Of a DNA stretch of 41,647 nucleotides, positions 21,024 through 26,788 are shown in pieces (positions within the stretch are counted from its first letter, which is position 1; every line of letters begins with the position of its first letter). The DNA lies in IMG/VR virus record IMGVR_UViG_3300025108_000120, positions 1 to 41,647 of that record. One strand, given 5' to 3'. Origin of the DNA: a virus. The translations under genes were made by a program, and so were the position numbers. Below the pieces are notes generated by a model. That model did not search any database. It saw only the letters and a list, made by a program, of their open reading frames with translations, and was not told where the DNA came from.

Positions 21024-21875
21024 TCACAATCTTCCTAAATCTTTCTCGATGTTCTTATATGATACACAATCAATGTATAGTTGCGCAAGTATCGGGCGAG
21101 GCTCTTCCATCAGATTCTTCGTTGCCGCCCAGAGCCTGAAAGACAAAGGCATGTCGGGGGTAACTTGATTCAGAGAACACTCCCCCGTTCTCACATATTG
21201 TGCCACCTGCATATCGGGAAGAGCCATCAAATCCCGAACAATTTCGTTAGAATCCTCTTCGTCAACATGCAATTCAAAATACTCCAACACGTCACTTGCT
21301 AACTGAGCAACCGGCTCGGTGTTATCTGCGTACAGCAAAGCCCACTGCCACTCCAGTAAAAGTTTAAAGAACTCATGCAAAGAGCAGGCAGCAGTGTACG
21401 GATGAGTCATCTGTAACTTTTCAATAATTCCTGCACCCACATCAGAGTCAACTTGCGTATAAATGATATGAGCCAGCCCTTCGTGGTGTAACAGAGTTAA
21501 ATGCTTTTCAATCATTCTCAGAAAATCAGAACCCGTGTGGTCCAGAACAGTAGACTTGTAGTCTTCTCTACCATATAACTCGTCTACGGTCATAGGCATA
21601 TGCGTCTCTGTAGAAGAGCACAGCGCATTCATCCAATGATCGGGATGGTCGGTACGTGGCACCGACGCCCACAGCCTATAACCTCCTCTGAATCTAACTG
21701 GATCGCCATCATTAATGATGGGCATCATGCCCGGAATTGTATCAATTAAATCCTGAACATCTGGATACTCGTCAGGATCAATACCCTCCAGCCGCATAGA
21801 CTGTTCTAAAAATGGACGAAGCCGACTCAACTTATCTTCAAGCGCAATTTTCTGCACACTGTTTCTTAAACGCAT
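21024..21875 (-). CDS. Hypothetical protein, 283 aa
   Basis: A 283-residue, mainly helical protein that I cannot place. His and Trp are frequent in the middle (LTLLHHEGLAHIIYTQ; EFFKLLLEWQWALLY), which might suit a helical metal-binding or haem-oxygenase-like fold, but no complete signature is seen. GAAAGG lies 9 nt before the ATG and a TATAAT box about 22 nt upstream. It heads the group of four unknown genes and the methyltransferase-like gene. Confidence 0.6.
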   Translation of the reverse strand: MRLRNSVQKIALEDKLSRLRPFLEQSMRLEGIDPDEYPDVQDLIDTIPGMMPIINDGDPVRFRGGYRLWASVPRTDHPDHWMNALCSSTETHMPMTVDELYGREDYKSTVLDHTGSDFLRMIEKHLTLLHHEGLAHIIYTQVDSDVGAGIIEKLQMTHPYTAACSLHEFFKLLLEWQWALLYADNTEPVAQLASDVLEYFELHVDEEDSNEIVRDLMALPDMQVAQYVRTGECSLNQVTPDMPLSFRLWAATKNLMEEPRPILAQLYIDCVSYKNIEKDLGRL

Positions 21876-21897
21876 AAAAGTACCTTTCGCTACTACT

Positions 21898-21903
21898 ATT
21901 ATA
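21898..21903 (-). promoter_or_regulatory. -10 box upstream of 21024-21875
   Basis: TATAAT on the minus strand, 22 nt before the ATG. No acceptable -35 at 16-18 bp is visible, and the box lies just after the stop of the GPx-like gene. Confidence 0.4.
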
Positions 21904-21907
21904 CCGT

Positions 21908-22525
21908 TTAGTAGTCCAGTACCTCGTCAATGCACTCTCGGATTGTCCAACTTTCACCAGTAGTTAGAGGAACGTCGTCTAGCGGATCGCTCTGCCAATT
22001 GAAACGAGTAATCATCTCACCGCTCCTGCTGACAACAAACTTTTCCCAACTGTGCGGAATACGGGCGACTGCACCACCCGACTTGTTCCAGCCTAAATAT
22101 GCCGCCTCTGAAGTGTCGGCAGGAGACGCATCCTTAACACGGGTCACGTTACCCAGTAAAGCAGAGTACACTAGACTTCCGCCCTTACCGTTAACTTCAA
22201 TTTTTTCAGACAGCGGAAAATTAACAAATGGATACGTCTGCTTTACCCACTCAGAAATCTCCTCGTTTTCACCAGGCTCCATCTGCCCGAACTGATTGCA
22301 GGGGAAGCCAACAACGCTAAACCCACGATCTTTAAACTCGTCATGAACTTTCTGTAACTGCCACAACTGGCGTGTCGTGCGTCCAAAAGACCAGAAGGTG
22401 CTGCACTGGGGAGTATACCCCAACTTTGACACAATGTTCACGACCAGCGTCACCTTACCATCAAATTGTTGCATGAAGTCTGCTTTGCCATCAATTGACT
22501 TCATCTGCACATCATAAACGCTCAT
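21908..22525 (-). CDS. Glutathione-peroxidase-like protein lacking the peroxidatic Cys
   Basis: A 205-residue protein of the GPx family. The blocks VNIVSKLGYTPQC (30-41), GFPCNQFGQMEPGENEEI (73-90) and a Trp-containing SWEKF segment line up with classic GPx sequences. In normal members the first block reads SKCG or SKUG; here residue 35 is Leu (codon TTG) and the nearest Cys is C41. C76, the position used by resolving-Cys enzymes, is kept. It may therefore not act as an ordinary peroxidase. The ATG at 22525 follows GGAGG; a start 12 nt earlier overlaps that site. It overlaps 22522-22884 by 4 nt. Confidence 0.8.
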   Translation of the reverse strand: MSVYDVQMKSIDGKADFMQQFDGKVTLVVNIVSKLGYTPQCSTFWSFGRTTRQLWQLQKVHDEFKDRGFSVVGFPCNQFGQMEPGENEEISEWVKQTYPFVNFPLSEKIEVNGKGGSLVYSALLGNVTRVKDASPADTSEAAYLGWNKSGGAVARIPHSWEKFVVSRSGEMITRFNWQSDPLDDVPLTTGESWTIRECIDEVLDY

Positions 22526-22884
22526 TGGTCCCTCCATTTATATTTTTCGCTCCAAGCAGCATGTTGATCAATCCAAGGATGCGGATTGCTAGAAACTTGT
22601 CCGTCGATAGGGCACGAGAACATGATTTCGCCTGTGTCACTATCACCAATCTCAACAACCCCGGTCAACGTTTCATCACTAGGTGTACACTGTACTCTAA
22701 CCAAGCAGCTAAATGGGACCTCAGTAAATGCAGATAAAACATAAGTCTCATTCATTTTGTTGAACGAAGTAAAATCTAAACTACCCTTAAGCATGTGGGC
22801 GCTCCCACAGTTATCTTCCGTGGGTAAATCCAACAAGAACTTCTCAATACCCAGAGGGGTGTGTACATTCATTGCGTATGCCAT
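22522..22884 (-). CDS. Hypothetical beta-rich protein, 120 aa
   Basis: A 120-residue protein with many short beta strands (ETYVLSAFTEVPF, CLVRVQCTP, GVVEIGD, EIMFSCPI). The ATG at 22884 follows GGAGG within the end of the DUF6065-like gene (16-nt overlap), so a functional link with that gene is plausible. The family is not recognised. Confidence 0.6.
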   Translation of the reverse strand: MAYAMNVHTPLGIEKFLLDLPTEDNCGSAHMLKGSLDFTSFNKMNETYVLSAFTEVPFSCLVRVQCTPSDETLTGVVEIGDSDTGEIMFSCPIDGQVSSNPHPWIDQHAAWSEKYKWRDQ

Positions 22885-23597
22885 GATACCTCCGGCACTT
22901 CTGGTACGTCTAATTTCACGGACCCCTCGTAGCGTGGGCCAATCTGATTGCCTTGCTCGTCTAACCCTGTACGGATTCCGTTCATCCAAGTCCACGGCGC
23001 TTCCTGCATCTTCTTCATCTTGGCCTCGCTGTAGCGCATACGGCTTTCCATCAAATCGGGCTTATCCCATAAATTCTCAACATTACACTCAATAGCAGGC
23101 ATAAGGTTTGTATCAAAAACGAAAAAGAATGCGAACGGCATACCCTTAGGAAACACAACCTCTTTACCTGGCTCCGTCAGTTTCCAAGCCGTTGGAACTT
23201 CATCCGGCCACCAGTCGCTAGGGATGATTGAAGACAGCGGGACAGCGCCCTCTACAAAATAGTTAGGGGACCCAGTTACCCACGTATGATAGCCCTCGTC
23301 AGTATTGAATGCCCAACCCAACGGAAAATCGACCATGCCTATCTTATTGCAGTCCGCAACCATACGGTTGTTGTACTCTCCGCCCGAGACAAGTGTGGGA
23401 ACAGTGTCACCCCCATCCCACTTTACGACAACATCACACGGTAACAAAATTTCCCAACCGTTCACATTTGCCATAGACAAAGGCAAGCAGCGGTAAGCGT
23501 GTTTATTGTAAGTGTCGTCCATCCAGCCACGCATAAGCCGTGACTGTTGAATCTCCGGCGAACCTTGATGGGTACGCAAAAGAGTTAGTTTGCTCAT
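22869..23597 (-). CDS. DUF6065-like protein
   Basis: A 242-residue protein that resembles DUF6065. The characteristic blocks are YRCLPLSMANVNGWEIL near residue 40, DFPLGWAFNT, VTGSPNYF, PSDWWP and a VFPKGMPFAFFF block. The family is of unknown function but is often found in aquatic phages and in bacteria near 2OG oxygenase genes. The ATG at 23597 follows GAGGA and overlaps the preceding oxygenase gene by 4 nt, which ties it to the island. Confidence 0.62.
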   Translation of the reverse strand: MSKLTLLRTHQGSPEIQQSRLMRGWMDDTYNKHAYRCLPLSMANVNGWEILLPCDVVVKWDGGDTVPTLVSGGEYNNRMVADCNKIGMVDFPLGWAFNTDEGYHTWVTGSPNYFVEGAVPLSSIIPSDWWPDEVPTAWKLTEPGKEVVFPKGMPFAFFFVFDTNLMPAIECNVENLWDKPDLMESRMRYSEAKMKKMQEAPWTWMNGIRTGLDEQGNQIGPRYEGSVKLDVPEVPEVSWHTQ

Positions 23598-24463
23598 TGT
23601 TTCCTCATCTGATCTTGTGTGTAGCCCTGATTGGCTTCCCAACTAGCAACAGCGTACTTGTGAATCTCATCGTAAATAATTTTGCGTAACTGCTCTTCAT
23701 CAAAGGCGGCTACCTGTGTCGGGCTACTTTCAGGCTGTGTCTGACCGCCCTCAGGGAAGGCAGGCTGAGCAGGTTGCTCAGAAGACTGCCCGAAGTCTCG
23801 TGAGAACCCACCATGCTGATGTGAGTCATCGTTGTAGTCAAACATTGTTACCGCAGCGTATTTGAACCCTGATGTCACCGGCAGAGATGCATGAGCGTAG
23901 ATGTACGTTGAAGGGAAAAATATTGAATCACCCGCTTCAGGCTTATACGAAATGTCCAGCAGCGGAAAGTGTAGCTCCCCACCCTCGTACCCGTCATTAA
24001 AGTACACAATGTTAGATACCGTACAAATGTAAGAAAATCCGTGGTCAGTATGCACTGCGAAGTGCTCCCCTGGCCCGTACCGAACAAAGTTGATTGCCTC
24101 CATGTAGCGCATAGTAATGTTGTACATGCTCTGATAGTGATTCAATCCAGACTTAATCCGGCCCGCAACATCTGTGTACACATTGTTGATCTCCGAAAAT
24201 GAAGGCGGCGTATTAGGGATGTACTCCTCAGCCATCTTAAAGTCGGTACAATCCCGGTACTCAGGCATTTTTACGCCCTCACCCACTAACGACTCGTGCC
24301 ACTTAAAGTAATCGTGTGAACTATCATCGAGCGCAGCATGTAAACGGTCAGGAACGTAGTCTACTCCATCTAAACAGTTTTTGTAAACAACAATCCCCAA
24401 CTGTGGATTACCAATATATTCATAGTCAAACTCGGATGCTGCGCTATAGTTACCGTAACTCAT
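23594..24463 (-). CDS. P4H-like 2OG oxygenase 8 with a disordered tail
   Basis: A 289-residue protein with H138-x-D140, H191 and K201, so it has the Lys variant of the cosubstrate-binding residue, as in prolyl 4-hydroxylases. YFNDGYEGGELHF and PEAGDSIFFP form the core. After the fold a 70-residue tail is Pro/Gln/Ser-rich and probably disordered, ending in a helix (EEQLRKIIYDEIHKY). The ATG has no Shine-Dalgarno but is 6 nt from the -10 box of the 24470-24498 promoter. Confidence 0.88.
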   Translation of the reverse strand: MSYGNYSAASEFDYEYIGNPQLGIVVYKNCLDGVDYVPDRLHAALDDSSHDYFKWHESLVGEGVKMPEYRDCTDFKMAEEYIPNTPPSFSEINNVYTDVAGRIKSGLNHYQSMYNITMRYMEAINFVRYGPGEHFAVHTDHGFSYICTVSNIVYFNDGYEGGELHFPLLDISYKPEAGDSIFFPSTYIYAHASLPVTSGFKYAAVTMFDYNDDSHQHGGFSRDFGQSSEQPAQPAFPEGGQTQPESSPTQVAAFDEEQLRKIIYDEIHKYAVASWEANQGYTQDQMRKQ

Positions 24464-24469
24464 GCTGTT

Positions 24470-24498
24470 ATCGTATCAGACGTATCGGGTAGAGTCAA
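24470..24498 (-). promoter_or_regulatory. Leaderless promoter of oxygenase 8
   Basis: On the minus strand TTGACT (24493-24498), 17 bp, TACGAT (24470-24475), 6 nt, ATG at 24463. It lies at the stop of the next oxygenase gene upstream. Confidence 0.7.
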
Positions 24499-25048
24499 AT
24501 CTTTCTAGGACATGCCAAAACGTAGTGATGTTTAATCGCTCACCAGACTGAATTTTAGCCACTTGATGCAGATACTTTTCGCTTGTTGGGAACGCAACCA
24601 GTGTCCCTGCTTTTGGAAAAATAAACAAATCTTGATTCGGCATAAAAAGATCACCACCAGTAAAATCGGTGCCGTGATCGTTAAAATACAGAAGCGTGGA
24701 AATGTCACGGGAGGGGTAGCCTCCGTAAGTTCCTAAGTTCAAGGCCGTATCTTGAAGGGTGTCAGCGTGAAGCTGTAACTCCCATCCGGGAAGCCCACTA
24801 ACTAGCGAGGCTAGTTCTTCATGCCCGACCACACATGAATAGTAGTCTTCAATAAACTCTTTAACATTTGATCTTAAGTCTCCCATCAAGGGACTCAAGA
24901 CATCGCTCTCACCCATCTGAACACACTTATCGTATAAGTGGTCTTCAATATCGTGACGAGGGAGCTTGGATATTTCTTCGGTAAACAGCGCAACAGTGTC
25001 AGGAGCTAAAAAATCAGGTACAACTACTACACCATCTCGCTCTTTCAC
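24476..25048 (-). CDS. P4H-like 2OG oxygenase 9
   Basis: A 190-residue compact member with H94-x-D96, H161 and R171. Core blocks are YFNDHGTDFTGGDLFMP and FPKAGTLVAFP. It starts with GTG at 25048, overlapping the preceding stop (GTGA), with GAGGGGG upstream. The short N-terminal region suggests a minimal catalytic domain. Confidence 0.85.
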   Translation of the reverse strand: MKERDGVVVVPDFLAPDTVALFTEEISKLPRHDIEDHLYDKCVQMGESDVLSPLMGDLRSNVKEFIEDYYSCVVGHEELASLVSGLPGWELQLHADTLQDTALNLGTYGGYPSRDISTLLYFNDHGTDFTGGDLFMPNQDLFIFPKAGTLVAFPTSEKYLHQVAKIQSGERLNITTFWHVLERFDSTRYV

Positions 25049-25683
25049 CAGGCCCCCTCGTTATAGTTCTCCACAACAGTATAAAACGACGGCGTGGTCC
25101 AGCGTTCACCACTCGTTACCGTGCGGACCCCATGAAGATAGTTTCGATCACCTACGAACATTACTGCCAAACCTGGCTTTGGGGTAATTTCAATATCGTG
25201 GTCAGGGAAGTACAGTTCCCCACCAGTAAAATCGTCGTTGTAATAAATTAGAGAGTTGAGGTCATACGTGGGAAAAGGATTGGGGCTTCCGCAATTTAGC
25301 TCTTTGTCAGCGTGCGGCTGTTGCTCAATACCCTCAAACCATCGCATCAAAACAGGGTTACGTGATGACACTTTAACGTTGAAAAACTCCTGCACTTTAC
25401 CGGCCATCTTTTCAATATATTTTTCAATAGTCTGGTACACCACAGGATTCTTTCGTCCTATAATCCCACCACTGCACATACGATCATTCCAATAGGCAGC
25501 ATCATAAATGCATACACCGTTCTCGTCGTACTCCGTATCTTTACCGTTGTCCCATTCATCAATCGTGGGTAAGAAAGCCTGAACCAGACTTAGATCGTCA
25601 GGGTCAATAAAATTTTCAAACACAACGATGTTGTTAGAACTGTCACCAAAGTACCCTGAAGGGATAATTGAAACTTCTTCCAT
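25045..25683 (-). CDS. P4H-like 2OG oxygenase 10
   Basis: A 212-residue protein with H124-x-D126, H184 and R194. Core blocks are YYNDDFTGGELYFPDHDIEI and PKPGLAVMF. It is the first oxygenase gene after the proline-repeat protein gene, with 38 bp between them, and has its own leaderless promoter there. It shares the 'ALIKE' layout of oxygenase 9 and could be its duplicate. Of all the oxygenases it lies closest to the PP[F/Y]F repeat gene. Confidence 0.87.
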   Translation of the reverse strand: MEEVSIIPSGYFGDSSNNIVVFENFIDPDDLSLVQAFLPTIDEWDNGKDTEYDENGVCIYDAAYWNDRMCSGGIIGRKNPVVYQTIEKYIEKMAGKVQEFFNVKVSSRNPVLMRWFEGIEQQPHADKELNCGSPNPFPTYDLNSLIYYNDDFTGGELYFPDHDIEITPKPGLAVMFVGDRNYLHGVRTVTSGERWTTPSFYTVVENYNEGAW

Positions 25684-25689
25684 ACCGTT

Positions 25690-25718
25690 ATTCTAACGCA
25701 CACTCCCGGCGAAGTCAA
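25690..25718 (-). promoter_or_regulatory. Leaderless promoter of oxygenase 10
   Basis: On the minus strand TTGACT (25713-25718), 17 bp, TAGAAT (25690-25695), 6 nt, ATG at 25683. It lies between the stop of the proline-repeat gene and the oxygenase gene. Confidence 0.75.
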
Positions 25719-25721
25719 TCC

Positions 25722-26777
25722 TTACTTGAACGCCGGGGGAAAGTACGGTGGGAAGTAAGGCGGGAAGAACGGTGGGAAGAACGGTGGGAAGAAGGGCGGG
25801 AAGAACGGGGGGAAGTAAGGCGGGAAGAAGGGCGGGAAGAACGGGGGGAAGTAAGGCGGGAAGAACGGTGGGAAAAAGGGCGGGAAGTAAGGCGGGAAGA
25901 ACGGTGGGAAGAACGGCGGGAAGTAAGGCGGGAAGAACGGGGGAAAGAACGGCGGGAAGAACGGGGGGAAGAACGGCGGGAAGAACGGTGGGAAAAAGGG
26001 CGGAAAGAACGGGGGGAAGTAAGGTGGAGCCACAGGGGTGACCGTTACAGTATTCGACCAGTTTCCAACAATATGATCGTTTTCTAACCTACCTCGGATA
26101 CTGTACTCAGTACCATTAGTCAAGCCAGAGAGAACCTTAGACGAAGACGTAGGAGAGTTTGTAATAGTTGTTGTTGAAGCGCTGCCACCCGCAGGGGTAA
26201 CCTCCAACTTGATATAGTTGTCGTAACTTTCATCATAGTAGTCTGAACTGGAATCCGATGCGCCGAAGTTACCTACAGTATGTGCTGTCCAAGAAACAGT
26301 AGTACTAGCGTCATCACCAGTAGTAGCACTAATAGTGTTCAAAGTGGAGGGCTTTTTGACTGGAATGAAATCACCGATTTCTTCAGTCTCTGTAGTGCCG
26401 TCTTCCGCAATAGTGGACCGCATGAACGTGTAAGCAAAACCTGCCCTCACCTCATCTTGCGCAGAAGTGTGAGAGGTAACAACGTCAAACGTACAGTCCT
26501 GCTCTACCCCCTGCGCTACGTTAGCCGCACCCGCAGAAGTAGCGGAAGGGCCACCCTTGCCCGCAGTGTCAGAACCGGCAGGTCCAGTAGTGTTAGTCCA
26601 GGCCCGGATATCTGCTGTGTTGCCTTTACCTGTGTAGGACGCAGTAATACCAAACGTCACGTCGTTGGCAGTTGAGTTGCCAATGAGAGGCGTACCTCCG
26701 CCAGACTGCCCCGGAGATTTAGTTACAGTGCTCTCGGGCAGCTTACCGCCTTGCCCTACATCTTTGCCTACAGCCAT
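25722..26777 (-). CDS. Virion-like fibronectin-III protein with a PP[F/Y]F repeat tail
   Basis: A 351-residue protein. The N-terminal 130 residues are Gly/Thr/Ser-rich (structural-protein style). Residues of about 148-245 fit a fibronectin type III domain (ASTTVSWTAH, YIKLEVTP, LSGLTNGTEYSIRGR, NTVTVTP). The rest is 25 tandem tetrapeptides PPFF or PPYF with PPAF last, followed by Lys. Pro-Pro-aromatic repeats of this kind occur on FN3 proteins of marine phages. It ends the structural gene block and is immediately followed by prolyl-hydroxylase-like genes. An adhesin or tail-decorating role is inferred. Confidence 0.8.
   Translation of the reverse strand: MAVGKDVGQGGKLPESTVTKSPGQSGGGTPLIGNSTANDVTFGITASYTGKGNTADIRAWTNTTGPAGSDTAGKGGPSATSAGAANVAQGVEQDCTFDVVTSHTSAQDEVRAGFAYTFMRSTIAEDGTTETEEIGDFIPVKKPSTLNTISATTGDDASTTVSWTAHTVGNFGASDSSSDYYDESYDNYIKLEVTPAGGSASTTTITNSPTSSSKVLSGLTNGTEYSIRGRLENDHIVGNWSNTVTVTPVAPPYFPPFFPPFFPPFFPPFFPPFFPPFFPPFFPPYFPPFFPPFFPPYFPPFFPPFFPPYFPPFFPPFFPPYFPPFFPPFFPPFFPPFFPPYFPPYFPPAFK
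25728..26027 (-). repeat. 25 tandem 12-bp units encoding PP[F/Y]F
   Basis: 25 contiguous 12-bp units (300 bp) with synonymous variation. Purine-rich on the plus strand (G/A with only short C/T interruptions). Sixteen units read PPFF, eight PPYF and one PPAF. The unit length keeps the frame on expansion or contraction. Confidence 0.95.
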
Positions 26778-26788
26778 ACCTCTACACC

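Noticed and set aside
25668-26087. Plus-strand open frame rich in Arg/Glu across the repeat tract
   Set aside because: It is the mirror of the in-frame PP[F/Y]F repeat on the minus strand. Its low-complexity composition and lack of a ribosome binding site mark it as an artefact.
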